A DNA stretch of 64,000 nucleotides from Bacteroidota bacterium (GCA_002748065.1 PDRJ01000041.1:1-64000); one strand, 5' to 3'. Shown: positions 33,801-42,437, numbered from the stretch's first letter. Notes: a model not told the origin generated them from the sequence alone. A program made the numbers and translations.

Positions 33801-35578
33801 CTACGTTTGGCGATCATCCCCTCACCCACATTGCTGATGGTATAGATGTAAAAATGGGGGGTGGTTCCAATGAGAGGATCGGTCCAGTCGTACTGGGAGA
33901 GTGCAATCTGTTTTCCGGGGGTAAACTCCAGGGAGCCATGGGTTCCAAAGTGGAAAATGGCATCGGCTTGAAACCCTTGCTGAATCCAGAAGTAGGGCGC
34001 AATATAAGCGTGGGGCGGAGCCGTCTTAGCGCCGTGCACCAGGGCAAATTGGTTCTCTCCGATCCCGGGGAGAGGCTGTGGCAAAAGCACCACATTCCCA
34101 AAAGCGACGCGTGCCACGGCCAGGTACTCCGTTGAATCCTTATAAACGGACATAAAACTTCCCGGAGCTTTTCCATATCGATTGACCACCTCCTCATACA
34201 TGGAAGATGGCAACAAATCCTCGCACCACTGCTCATAGGTCACCGCCTCAATAAGCTCAGGTGAACCCTCCTTCAGAAACGTATCAAAAGCGCCCTCTGC
34301 GTAAGGCCCCAATACCGGCCCCATACGCATAACCACCTCTTCAAAAGCCTCATATGTCTCCGGAAGTCCTTCCACATTATAACCTTCCCGCTTCATGCGC
34401 TTCAACAGGTTGTACAGAGAAGGTAGGACCTCCATGTTGGAAGCCTCCAGGGCATTTTTTCCCGGGCCCTTGAAATAGACAATAGCCACCTTCTTATCGT
34501 GGTTATGAAGTTCTTTCAGGTTCAAATAATTGGAGACAATTTCGCCAAACTTCTCCAGACGCTCAGGAACAGCCTGAAAGACCAGAAGCCCCTGTTCCGT
34601 TTTATACTGAGCGAAAACGGCATAGGGCACAATCCCTCCGTCAAACTCAGGCATGGTCACACTCTGGCTCAAAAGGCCACCAAACATCCCCTGTTTATCC
34701 TTTAACCACTTCTCATACTCACTAAATACGCTTACAGGGCATAACACAGGAACATCCTGCTCCTCCAACCAATCGATCACAGCCTTGGTATCCCCACTCA
34801 TATCCAAACGACCATGGGGAAGGTATACAATAAGATCGGGTTGTATCGTTTGCATCTGTCTCAAACGACTTTGCCACCCCGCCACAGGATAGACATTCAG
34901 GTTCCGTGATTCCAATTCGACAATTAGGCTGTCAATATGCTCCCTATTGGCGTTAAAAGGTCCCGGAACACTGGTAAAAAGCAACACCCGACGGTTCTTT
35001 TTTTGGTGGACTCCCGTCTTTAGAGCCCACTGTTGAAACTCCTCCACCGTATTGAAAATGGCATCCTCTCCCAGATAAAAGAGCACATCGGAGTTGATCT
35101 TACGGGGCGGACTGACACTATCTGCGCTACCCCGCTTACCATCAAGTTCGTAACGGATATATTTAAACATATTCCGATAGTTAAAACGCCCCCCATTCTC
35201 CAGGTAACCGGAGATATTATCCAACTGATGTCCAGCGATATTCGTTAACTGTAACGCTGGATTTGTCGCCGCATACATAAAGATATCAGCACCCTTCTCT
35301 CCCGCACGAACAATCTTCTCTTTCTGATCTTCGGGCAGTTCTAAACCCATACCAAAGACAAAAAGCGCATCATACTTCCTCAGTGAGGGGAGGGAACGCG
35401 GATAAAGTTTGTCGATTTTCACGGCCTTCTCTTCGTTAGCCGTTACGATCTTCGCATACATAAAATCGGGAAAATTGATAAGACCTACCCGAGTTGGCGC
35501 ATAATGTTTGTGGTAATAAAATCCCACAAATACCACCACAACGAAGAGAGTCAATCCTACAACTATTTTTTTCCGCAT
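30887..35578 (-). CDS. hmuS: CobN/Mg-chelatase H-like protein, HmuS-type
   Basis: A protein of 1563 residues of the CobN/BchH large-chelatase family. The family signature HFGTHGSLEFTPGK lies near residue 550, with further conserved stretches (RIFGGVNGNYGTGIMGMVEN, SNTWGALSLDHVYEFMGGMN, NPRYIKEYMKGG). It has an N-terminal membrane segment (IVVGLTLFVVVVFVGFYY) and a C-terminal one (ALIPALVVVGILLLLVFYI) followed by RRRNRG, so the catalytic body should lie outside the cytoplasm, unlike cobaltochelatase CobN. No cobalamin genes are nearby. In hmu loci this protein is HmuS, recently reported (recalled for Bacteroides) to remove iron from heme. The gene lies 4 bases after the PepSY gene, indicating cotranscription. 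Confidence 0.88.
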   Translation of the reverse strand: MRKKIVVGLTLFVVVVFVGFYYHKHYAPTRVGLINFPDFMYAKIVTANEEKAVKIDKLYPRSLPSLRKYDALFVFGMGLELPEDQKEKIVRAGEKGADIFMYAATNPALQLTNIAGHQLDNISGYLENGGRFNYRNMFKYIRYELDGKRGSADSVSPPRKINSDVLFYLGEDAIFNTVEEFQQWALKTGVHQKKNRRVLLFTSVPGPFNANREHIDSLIVELESRNLNVYPVAGWQSRLRQMQTIQPDLIVYLPHGRLDMSGDTKAVIDWLEEQDVPVLCPVSVFSEYEKWLKDKQGMFGGLLSQSVTMPEFDGGIVPYAVFAQYKTEQGLLVFQAVPERLEKFGEIVSNYLNLKELHNHDKKVAIVYFKGPGKNALEASNMEVLPSLYNLLKRMKREGYNVEGLPETYEAFEEVVMRMGPVLGPYAEGAFDTFLKEGSPELIEAVTYEQWCEDLLPSSMYEEVVNRYGKAPGSFMSVYKDSTEYLAVARVAFGNVVLLPQPLPGIGENQFALVHGAKTAPPHAYIAPYFWIQQGFQADAIFHFGTHGSLEFTPGKQIALSQYDWTDPLIGTTPHFYIYTISNVGEGMIAKRRSYAVTQTYLTPPFIEAQAFSNREIMHTKLHKYEQAKGAVKNEYALSIKAMAVKAKIHLDLGLDSILDQPYSEADMMKLANYLEEIEHEKVTGGLYTMGVPYPKDKLEETVQLMLVDAIAYNLAELDVLKKKIDRERIEDKKFFNDRYTHPSERYLGEVLRTKNPLAVFQRIVSSEDRARAQRWEDQKKDFMAMPMATMGMMGAKASHEEHTGLSREDSLKLRGLIIRCLPDEEKKSFLMTLESDKSYEKAIALLDKEKFRKVKNLAKVVPPMAKALEVATDSIVFSIIEMVEDTSMRNLALHYLHDEGLMKDVEAEERRQEEAIRLQALLYFEEEVADFSVEECLLLSLEDLRGKNTALNYLEKHKDELHAILGKIASPSKEEQALVAFMDTQLAPLMEAAGREIARLETLEEDFSRAVQMVKHALEDVLKKQKALRESPEEEFVAILNSLEGGYTSPSPGGDPIANPASLPTGRNLYSIDAEQTPTPEAWRVGKKLGESLLEDYRSKHDGQYPEKISFTLWSSSFIESEGATIAQILYLLGVEPIWNAFGRVYDVRMIPLEELKRPRIDVLVQTSGQLRDLAASRLFLINRAIQKVAMEGGDEENFVKKGVRDAEQQLVDAGFSPKDARKLSSQRIFGGVNGNYGTGIMGMVENSGRWDSSRMVAKTYIQNMGARYSDAEDWGEYEDGVFRAALLNTEAVVQPRQSNTWGALSLDHVYEFMGGMNLAVKEVTGNDAESYFNDFRNASHARVQGLKEAVWVETRTTLLNPRYIKEYMKGGASSAETFAETFRNTFGWNVMKPSVIEDRLWDDLYDTYVEDKQQLGVQDFFKRENPYAMQEMSAVMLETARKGMWKASQEQIAKLATLHAELVKEHEAGCSGFVCDNAKLKSYIQQKLTPELQKAYETEIASVREKKSVSDKESVVLEKENRADEQPERSVKKRSNALIPALVVVGILLLLVFYIRRRNRG

Positions 35579-35582
35579 ACTA

Positions 35583-37121
35583 CTATTTCCTTTTCAATTT
35601 AACATACCAATAATCAAACACACCGGAAAGTATGACAAAAAGCCCCATACTTCCCAAAAGAGGAATTATCAGGATATACAATGCTCCCAACAATCCCTTA
35701 AAGATTCGAGCATTGTGAAGCTCGAACAAAAAATTCCACAAAGGCATCCTGTAAGCACGCGACAAGGATTCCGGCATGATCAATTGACCATATATCGGCT
35801 CACCGGAGGCATCACACAACCCTTTATAATGGCCGCAAATGTACTGACAATTATCCTCATATTCAACGAAACCGGTCACAAGTAGCGAAGCCGGCATTCC
35901 CTTATGTTTTGGAGGTGACACATGAAGGAGAGACTGTTTATGCTCCTCTCTTACATCGTAGAGCAGCAACCCTCCAAAGGAGCCTACCAGCCACTCTCCT
36001 GGCACCTTTTCTTCAAAAACAGTCGTTCCCATGGCAAAAATGGAGAAGGGAAGCTCCAATTTCTTAAAAACAGCCATTTCACTCACCGCTCCAGCCCAGA
36101 TTCCATCGGAACACTCCAGCACCAAACGATGAGCATCATGATCGTACAACGCATTGTTAATTTTCTCGTGCCAGGGATTCCGGGAAAAAGAGGGGAGCCA
36201 TCGTTGGCTCACAGAACCATCGGCAATGGCAAGAATCAACGGAGGGCGAAGAAAAATCCCGGTGGCAAATATGACCGTAAGGAGTACGGCCACATACCAT
36301 CCCCATTTCTTATGATAACGAAGGAAGAAGGCGTACCGCTTTTTCTCTTTTCTCCCGGGTTTCACGCCCCCTTTTTTGTAGCCCCTTCGCCACCTCTTTG
36401 GGTAGAACCAAATGTAGAATGCCGAAACGGCAAGAAACAGCAGGATAAGGCCTGCCAAATCCCACAAAAGTTTTCCCGCCCCTCCCAAAATGGAGCCGTC
36501 ATGCAGCGATAAGAAAAACCGAAACAGCGGCAGACGTAGGTTCTCCTCGTCCCTATGGGGAATTACAAGGGAAAATTGCTCTTCCGAAGAGAGTGGCTTT
36601 TGGTAAATGGCCGACTCGGTCACCACCAGGTAATGGCCATCCCCCGTTACAATCTTTTTCACCGCGGAGCGATTCTCCGGCAGGGGAATCGCAACCCACT
36701 GCTTCGTATCGCAATCCACTTGAAAGAGTCCACCGTTGGTAGCAGCCCACACCAATCCGCTGGAGGAGTCAGCCAGCAGGTGGTTGGTTCTTCTTTTCCA
36801 GGCAGCATCAGGAAAATCCCCCTCCATAAACGGCTCAAAATGAAGCCCATTATCCTTGGAAAGAAAAACGCCCTGATTTCCCCAAACCATCAACTTACGA
36901 GAATCGAAACGAAGCATCCCCTTCAAGGAACTCCGATTCCAATTGACAGGATGGTAATGCTTCGGCACCCACCTTCCAGGAATAGAGAGGTCACGGATCA
37001 ATCCCGGATGGTTGAGCAATATACCGGAAACAGCCATCCATCCCACAAAGAGGATTAGGAGCAACCCCGGATACTTATGATACCACTTGCTTAATCGAAA
37101 AAACCGTTTCCCTATACCCAT
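35583..37121 (-). CDS. PepSY-associated membrane protein, putative inner-membrane reductase
   Basis: A protein of 512 residues. The N-terminal helix with WYHKYPGLLLILFVGWMAVSG is typical of PepSY_TM proteins. Further membrane helices occur near residues 220-245 (LAGLILLFLAVSAFYIWFYP), 275-295 (KWGWYVAVLLTVIFATGIFL) and at the C-terminus. Between them are two periplasmic regions with propeller-like strands (WGNQGVFLSKDNGLHFEPFM, VWAATNGGLFQVD). PepSY_TM proteins include PiuB/FoxB-type reductases for iron chelates. Insertion here between HmuY and HmuS suggests it supplies electrons for iron or heme reduction; this role is inference. It is not part of the classical six-gene hmu operon. Confidence 0.75.
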   Translation of the reverse strand: MGIGKRFFRLSKWYHKYPGLLLILFVGWMAVSGILLNHPGLIRDLSIPGRWVPKHYHPVNWNRSSLKGMLRFDSRKLMVWGNQGVFLSKDNGLHFEPFMEGDFPDAAWKRRTNHLLADSSSGLVWAATNGGLFQVDCDTKQWVAIPLPENRSAVKKIVTGDGHYLVVTESAIYQKPLSSEEQFSLVIPHRDEENLRLPLFRFFLSLHDGSILGGAGKLLWDLAGLILLFLAVSAFYIWFYPKRWRRGYKKGGVKPGRKEKKRYAFFLRYHKKWGWYVAVLLTVIFATGIFLRPPLILAIADGSVSQRWLPSFSRNPWHEKINNALYDHDAHRLVLECSDGIWAGAVSEMAVFKKLELPFSIFAMGTTVFEEKVPGEWLVGSFGGLLLYDVREEHKQSLLHVSPPKHKGMPASLLVTGFVEYEDNCQYICGHYKGLCDASGEPIYGQLIMPESLSRAYRMPLWNFLFELHNARIFKGLLGALYILIIPLLGSMGLFVILSGVFDYWYVKLKRK

Positions 37122-37207
37122 AAAAATATAAAAGCGGGACGGGTATTATTTACCTACCCATCCCGAATAAACTAAAACCAGTTTCTAATCAAACACAAAA
37201 GTGTCTA

Positions 37208-37819
37208 TTAGTCCAATTTTGTAGAACCATCTGGTTGATAACTGTACTTCATGGTTACATGTCCACTTTCGCCATCGGCATTAAAGTAATCTTTCAGCCA
37301 TACCTTCGCGTATTTACCGTCGGCTGTTTTCACCACAAAGATTTCGTTGCTGTAGGTATACTCAGGACCCTGCTGGCCATAGGTCATCGTCACCCAAGTA
37401 GCCAGGACCTGGTCACCGGGTACATGTTCCATCACCGGAGGCATCACCGTAACATCAACAGCTACATCAATAAAGTCGTTCGAGACATAACCGCTCTCAG
37501 GAGCCGTAGTAACTGCTGCGAAATTGTTCTCACCAGTAGCAAAAGTCCCCCCTTCGCCAGGGCCTGCTTCTCCTCCATTTACACGCAAATCGTAACGATG
37601 GAATCCGATATCCCATGCCGTAGAAGTAGCAAAATCAGCTACCTCAACCACTTCACCCTCTTTGAAGCTGAAATAGACCCAAGCGTCGTATGCCGTAGCA
37701 TCAATAGTGATGGTATTAACGGATACAGGATCTTTAGGTTTATCCTTATCTTTACAAGAGGTAAAAACTAAACCAATGCCTAAAACGGCAAGAAGTGTCA
37801 AAAAATGAATTTTTCTCAT
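37208..37819 (-). CDS. hmuY: HmuY-family heme-binding lipoprotein
   Basis: A protein of 203 residues. The lipoprotein signal LLAVLGIGLVFTSCKDK puts the lipid on the Cys. The mature part has HmuY hallmarks: ITIDATAYDAWVYFSFKEGE, STAWDIGFHRYDLRVNGG and the C-terminal VVKTADGKYAKVWLKDYFN. HmuY proteins grip heme at the cell surface and hand it to the TonB receptor HmuR. The axial ligands of P. gingivalis HmuY are two His; here His and Met candidates are FHRYD and VMPPVMEHV, so His/Met or Met/Met ligation is possible. The gene follows the receptor by 24 bases. Confidence 0.85.
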   Translation of the reverse strand: MRKIHFLTLLAVLGIGLVFTSCKDKDKPKDPVSVNTITIDATAYDAWVYFSFKEGEVVEVADFATSTAWDIGFHRYDLRVNGGEAGPGEGGTFATGENNFAAVTTAPESGYVSNDFIDVAVDVTVMPPVMEHVPGDQVLATWVTMTYGQQGPEYTYSNEIFVVKTADGKYAKVWLKDYFNADGESGHVTMKYSYQPDGSTKLD

Positions 37820-37843
37820 AACAAATTAGTGTTTATTTCTTAA

Positions 37844-40156
37844 TTAAAAGTTATACGTGAATGATACAAAGAAACGTCTTCCCACACTGGCCGTCGTATT
37901 CATCGTCACAGTGGGAGCCGTATAGTTCAAGAGGTTTCTCACCCCAAGCCCCAACATATAATGTTTTCCATACCGCTGGTTTACCGTTAGATTAAAAATA
38001 GCATACGCAGGATAACGCGCTTCGTACACTTTGCCATACAAAGGACTCTCTTCGATCATGTTCGTTCCCTTAACAACTTTTGTACTCAAAAGTTTTCCCG
38101 AAAGGTTTGCAGTCAAGTGATACTTATTCTTCTCATACAAAAATTCCAACTGAGCGGTAAGCGCATGAGGGCTTATATCCGAAAGGGCTACCACATCACG
38201 GTCTTTTATGTGATGCGAATAGACATAGCCCGCCTTCAAGTTAAACAGCGTATGAAGACGCCATTTCAGCATCGCCTCAAGGTTCACCACCTTCACCTTA
38301 CTAATGTTAATGTAGTTAACCATAGAGTCATTCACCCAAATCCCCTCAATCTTATGATCAATCTGATTATACGAACCGATTAAGGTGGCATTCAGTTGGT
38401 GATCCAGGTTCAGGTAATCCAATGACACGCTGCAATAGTTGTTTGTCTCCGGCTTCAAGTCTGTACTTCCCACTATCTGGAACATGCCCAAATGGCTCCA
38501 GTTCATATAGAGCTCCTTAAGGGTAGGCGAACGATAGCCCCTGGCGTAATTCAAGCGCAGATTAAACGGTTTTAAACGATACCTCAGCGTGATGGAGGGA
38601 GAAGCATGAAAGGCAAAGGTGGAGTGATAACCTCCTCGCACACCAATGACGGCGGAGATATCGTCAGAAATCGTATACTCATCTTGTGCCACAAAAACCA
38701 AGTCGTTGGTCGACTTTGATTGAATCTCACTGGCATCCCAAACAAACATATCCGCCGAAAGGATCTCATATAAATTCTCTATTCCCACAAACAGGTTATG
38801 TTTTGCCCCCAAGCGAGTGGTATAATTCAACTTTGCATTATGAAAGGTATTACGGTAATAGCGTACGGCGGTATCGTTTTTCCGTTCTTTCACATCATAC
38901 TTATCAAAGATATCCGTGTTATAAGAGAGTTGAATATTGTCATTGGCCGACATGCGGTACTTCGCAAAACCACCAATAGAGTAGTTTTTAAACATATCAT
39001 GCTGCCAGTTGTAAACCCGGGTCAAAAACTCTTCATGGCGATAGTGATTACCTCGTAATTCAAAGGCCCATCTCTTCCCATCATCATAACCAATTTTCTG
39101 TGTAATGGTATAATCCTGAGAGCCATTAATTGCCGTTTCATGCAACTCTTCCACTAAGGTCGTATCCAATTCAGGGTAGTAAAACCTCATTCCCTCACGA
39201 TCAGATAGGACATATCCATCGGTACTCTTGGCATTCAGGAAGGTATTACTATAGAAGTTTCTATTACGAAACCCCAGGGAGAGGTTCCCATTCAGGTTAG
39301 GTTTATCCATATTCCGATAAAACTTATCCTCATAGTCCTCGTAGTAGGTATCATCAGGAAAATAGTTCTTCTGGTTTCTTTGTCGATATTTTACATTAGC
39401 AGAAATATCAAACTTATGGCGGGGCTTTCGCGTAATAATATTGATTACACCGCCCATGGCATTGGAACCGTAAAGAGCCGAGCTTGCCCCACGCACAATC
39501 TCCACCCGTTCGATGTTTGCCGCATTAATACGCGAATAGTCAATATTCCCTCCTGTCTCGCCGGCCAGTCGTTCCCCATCCACCAGAATTAAGGTATATT
39601 GAGGCTCCAGCCCCTGCACACTCATGGTCTGCCCAAAGCCATGCCGAGCCAACTCAATCCCCGGAACTTCCGTTTCAAGAATATCTGTAATGGTAGCTGC
39701 ATCGGCTCGTGCAATCTCTTTTTGTGCAATCATCTGCGTAAGCACCGGAGCTTCCTTCAAAATGTGAGGAGTTCTTGTGCCGGTAACTGTAACCTGTTCC
39801 AAATTCAATACATCCTCCTCCATGAAAAACGTATGCCCCTGCTCCACACGCAAGGTATCATTCACCACCTTGAAACCGATGGAACTAATGTGAATAATCA
39901 GGTCACTTCCCGGAGTTACCCCCATCTGAAACTTCCCTTTCTCATCAGAAATACCATTCCCGCTGGAGCTATTATCCAACGTTTGCCAACAGATGTTGGC
40001 ATAGGGTACAGAAGCCCCACTCTCCTTCTGAAGAAGGGATATGACTGTTGACTGTCCATAAATCCAAAAGGAAGAAAAAAGCAACACCCCCACAAGAAAG
40101 AGCCTATGAGTGTTACTTACTATGCTATTTATACCTCTGTTCATCTTTTTTATCAT
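37844..40156 (-). CDS. hmuR: TonB-dependent heme receptor, HmuR-like
   Basis: A protein of 770 residues from the chosen ATG at 40156; the same frame extends to a GTG at 40174. A signal peptide (LFLVGVLLFSSFWIYGQ) is followed by a carboxypeptidase-regulatory-like domain (ISLLQKESGASVPYANICW), then a plug domain (YTLILVDGERLAGETGG, RVEIVRGASSALYGSNAMGG) and a barrel ending FFVSFTYNF. The barrel motif ARGYRSPTLKELY and the STDLKPE stretch sit where heme receptors carry FRAP and NPNL motifs. As first gene of the locus it probably sets expression of the whole cluster. No Fur-like box was identified upstream. Confidence 0.88.
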   Translation of the reverse strand: MIKKMNRGINSIVSNTHRLFLVGVLLFSSFWIYGQSTVISLLQKESGASVPYANICWQTLDNSSSGNGISDEKGKFQMGVTPGSDLIIHISSIGFKVVNDTLRVEQGHTFFMEEDVLNLEQVTVTGTRTPHILKEAPVLTQMIAQKEIARADAATITDILETEVPGIELARHGFGQTMSVQGLEPQYTLILVDGERLAGETGGNIDYSRINAANIERVEIVRGASSALYGSNAMGGVINIITRKPRHKFDISANVKYRQRNQKNYFPDDTYYEDYEDKFYRNMDKPNLNGNLSLGFRNRNFYSNTFLNAKSTDGYVLSDREGMRFYYPELDTTLVEELHETAINGSQDYTITQKIGYDDGKRWAFELRGNHYRHEEFLTRVYNWQHDMFKNYSIGGFAKYRMSANDNIQLSYNTDIFDKYDVKERKNDTAVRYYRNTFHNAKLNYTTRLGAKHNLFVGIENLYEILSADMFVWDASEIQSKSTNDLVFVAQDEYTISDDISAVIGVRGGYHSTFAFHASPSITLRYRLKPFNLRLNYARGYRSPTLKELYMNWSHLGMFQIVGSTDLKPETNNYCSVSLDYLNLDHQLNATLIGSYNQIDHKIEGIWVNDSMVNYINISKVKVVNLEAMLKWRLHTLFNLKAGYVYSHHIKDRDVVALSDISPHALTAQLEFLYEKNKYHLTANLSGKLLSTKVVKGTNMIEESPLYGKVYEARYPAYAIFNLTVNQRYGKHYMLGLGVRNLLNYTAPTVTMNTTASVGRRFFVSFTYNF

Positions 40157-40228
40157 CTTTTTTCTTTTTCTCACTATACCCTGGAAGCTACAAAGAGAAA
40201 CACCTCTACGGTTTTATACCAACGGGGA

Positions 40229-40564
40229 TTAATTCAAGGTAAGTTTATCAATCAGTACATGTGTCGGCACCTCACTACTCCCAGCTTTAAATGAAAGGAG
40301 CTCCTTCAACTCTAGAAACTCGGCAGGAGTCACCGCAAAATAAACCCCCTCTTCTCCTAGATGCAGCAGCAGTTTCCGGCGATTCACCGCATCACGGTTT
40401 CTATGAATATAAAATTCATAATCAATAGAATGGACATACTCAGAGAAGCGACGCATCTCCTCCTCCGACATATTCAGAAAAAGATTACCAAACTCCAGGC
40501 TGACCCTCTTTTTACAGGGACAAGAAAAGATCTGGCCATTTTGCGTCCTACTCAATATCTTCAT
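40229..40564 (-). CDS. conserved small protein, DUF6686-like
   Basis: A protein of 111 residues without signal peptide or membrane segment. It begins with a possible metal-binding motif (GQIFSCPCKKRVSLEFGN) and continues with mixed alpha/beta sequence ending HVLIDKLTLN. It resembles a small Bacteroidota protein family that I recall as DUF6686. It lies upstream of the heme receptor on the same strand (gap about 70 bases) and could share its transcript. No function is known. Confidence 0.55.
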   Translation of the reverse strand: MKILSRTQNGQIFSCPCKKRVSLEFGNLFLNMSEEEMRRFSEYVHSIDYEFYIHRNRDAVNRRKLLLHLGEEGVYFAVTPAEFLELKELLSFKAGSSEVPTHVLIDKLTLN

Positions 40565-40729
40565 TCTTTTTTTTCAACGATCAACTCTGCTCACCACAAA
40601 GCCGAATTTGCGGTGCAAAGGAAAGGAGAGGGATACAGATCCACAATACCCATTTGTGGTGATTTTGGGAAACCCATATCACAACAAGGAGTGAGAAGAA
40701 TAATTTATCCCCACTCCTTGTCGCTACAC

Positions 40730-41440
40730 TTACTCTCCCTTCATCTTATAAAAGGTCTGTACATCAGCATTCTTCTCCCCAAACTTTTCCCTAAGTTTTT
40801 CAATAATTTCCCCACGGTCTACCCCTTTCTCCTCCATCTTTTTCACGAGAAGATAGGCGCCAAAGAGCGCTGAAGAGCCTATCTCTGAAGCAAAATAACC
40901 CACTCCTTGATTCCACGCAAACAGGGCAAAAATTTCATCGAAAGCCTCTATGGGAACACCTATAGAATAGGCCTTCACAAACTCACGTACCGCCTGACGC
41001 ATTCTCCCGGCACCTACTCCATTGGCAAGCGATAGGAGTAAACGGGTCTTCATATCCAACACATTATCTTCACGGCCCCAGATATACGTCCAAAAGTTAA
41101 CCACGTTGGAGGCCAAACGGGGATCAATGGTGTTGAAATTCACAATAGCGGTAGGCTTAAAAGGCAATGCCCCTTCATCAGCTTCAGCGGCCTCCGGCAC
41201 ACTACTTTTATAGAAGTAAACCCTATATTCCACCTCAGAGACCACCTCCAGAGAGTGCTCAAAGCCCAACTCCGCCATGGCTCCGTACAGTGGAACCGGT
41301 TCAAAACTTTGTACAATACAGATTCCCGTATGAAGCGGCATCTTTTTTGCCTTCTGTAAGATAGACGGGAGAAAGTTACCCTTTAACGATCGCACATCCC
41401 GTACTTCAAAATCTTCTTTGCTTATGTTCCAGTTTTTCAT
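40730..41440 (-). CDS. DUF2249 domain protein with C-terminal AhpD-like helical domain
   Basis: A protein of 236 residues. Residues ~10-85 match the DUF2249 pattern (LPSILQKAKKMPLHTGICIV, FEPVPLYGAMAELGFEHSLE, YRVYFYKS); this SirA-like fold is often tied to nitric-oxide or redox genes. The C-terminal half is all-helical (VNFWTYIWGREDNVLDMKTR, LLLSLANGVGAGRMRQAVRE) and recalls carboxymuconolactone-decarboxylase/AhpD proteins, but the catalytic CxxC is absent. A perfect 16-bp palindrome lies 70 bases upstream. A function in nitrosative or redox metabolism is inferred. Confidence 0.6.
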   Translation of the reverse strand: MKNWNISKEDFEVRDVRSLKGNFLPSILQKAKKMPLHTGICIVQSFEPVPLYGAMAELGFEHSLEVVSEVEYRVYFYKSSVPEAAEADEGALPFKPTAIVNFNTIDPRLASNVVNFWTYIWGREDNVLDMKTRLLLSLANGVGAGRMRQAVREFVKAYSIGVPIEAFDEIFALFAWNQGVGYFASEIGSSALFGAYLLVKKMEEKGVDRGEIIEKLREKFGEKNADVQTFYKMKGE

Positions 41441-41509
41441 AATAGATCATGCTTTTAATAAAACGATTCATTTGGTTTTGCAATCATACACAACATGGTT
41501 GACACCAAG

Positions 41510-41525
41510 TGTAACCAATGTTACA
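41510..41525. promoter_or_regulatory. perfect 16-bp palindrome, Crp/Fnr-type operator candidate
   Basis: TGTAACCAATGTTACA is a perfect inverted repeat with 6-base arms and a 4-base centre, the layout of Crp/Fnr-family (including HcpR-type) sites. A second imperfect repeat (TTGACACCAAGTGTAA) overlaps its left side. It lies between the divergent DUF2249 and flavodoxin genes, 70 bases from the former. Confidence 0.5.
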
Positions 41526-41722
41526 AGCGCAAAAAACGCGAACCATCAGGAAACAGAGAAAACCCATATAACAAACTAATTAACAGCAAATTAACAGAGA
41601 TTACAAGATAAAAAAATCACCACAAATAGGGATAACCAGCCAAAAATATCCTCATTTCTAACGATTGTTCCCCTTCGCCTGACACAGGATATTTGCCATC
41701 AGAATAAAAACTAATCAGAGAT

Positions 41723-42232
41723 ATGAAAAAAGTTGGAATTTTTTACGGATCTACCACCGGTAACACACAAGGTGTAGCGGAGCAAATCCAAGCCATATTT
41801 GGAGAAGACAATGCTGATATCATGGAGGTTTCAGGCGCGAAAAGTGCAGACCTTGAAGGGTACGAAAACCTTATATTAGGGTGTAGTACCTGGGGTATTG
41901 GAGATATGCAAGATGACTTTGATGACTTCTTGCCGGAGCTTCAAGGGGCAAACCTCGAGGGCAAAAAGGTAGCGCTCTTCGGTTGTGGTGATCAGGAATC
42001 TTACGCAGACTCTTTCGTTGATGCCATGGGGGAGATCTACGCTACAGTGAAGGATAAGGGATGTCAACTGGTAGGTAGTGTACCCACAGAAGGATATGAG
42101 TATGATGAGTCTCGTGCAGTAGTAGATGGTAACTTTGTAGGTCTTCCCATTGACGAAGATAATCAGAGTGATCTCTCTAGTTCAAGAATTAACCAATGGG
42201 TTGGTGATCTGAAAAACAATTTTGGTTTATAA
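41723..42232 (+). CDS. fldA: flavodoxin
   Basis: A 169-residue FMN electron carrier of the long-chain type. The phosphate-binding loop GSTTGNTQGVA is near the N-terminus, the aromatic FMN stacking loops appear in CSTWGIGDMQDD and FGCGDQESYADSF, and the long-chain insertion (KGCQLVGSVPTEGYEYDESR) is present. Flavodoxin commonly replaces ferredoxin under iron limitation and could accept electrons from the PFOR at 56484. It is followed by the DUF2023 gene, an arrangement also found, from memory, in P. gingivalis (PG1858-PG1857). Confidence 0.96.
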   Translation: MKKVGIFYGSTTGNTQGVAEQIQAIFGEDNADIMEVSGAKSADLEGYENLILGCSTWGIGDMQDDFDDFLPELQGANLEGKKVALFGCGDQESYADSFVDAMGEIYATVKDKGCQLVGSVPTEGYEYDESRAVVDGNFVGLPIDEDNQSDLSSSRINQWVGDLKNNFGL

Positions 42233-42437
42233 ATCCCCTCCCATTATTTAATAAAGAAAAACCTTGCTTTACTACATCTCCTTATTTTTGAATCGTTCAT
42301 TACATTACAGCAAGGTGGTTTTTACCCATTATTGAATCAAAATAGCGGCAGGAGCATCCAACCTTATTTGTTTCTGCCGCTTATTTTCAATGGGTTTATA
42401 GAGAAATATACGTATCGTGATCCAAGAAGTATTGAAG

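Noticed and set aside
30887..35578. Reading the CobN homolog as a cobaltochelatase of B12 synthesis
   Set aside because: No cobalamin genes nearby, membrane anchors at both ends, and hmu-type neighbours argue for HmuS.
40157..40230. Fur-box search upstream of the heme receptor
   Set aside because: No convincing 19-bp inverted repeat was found.
42258..42325. Inverted repeat (AACCTTGCT / AGCAAGGT) after flavodoxin considered as a terminator or small RNA
   Set aside because: The loop is about 40 bases and the stem only 8; not enough evidence for a defined feature.
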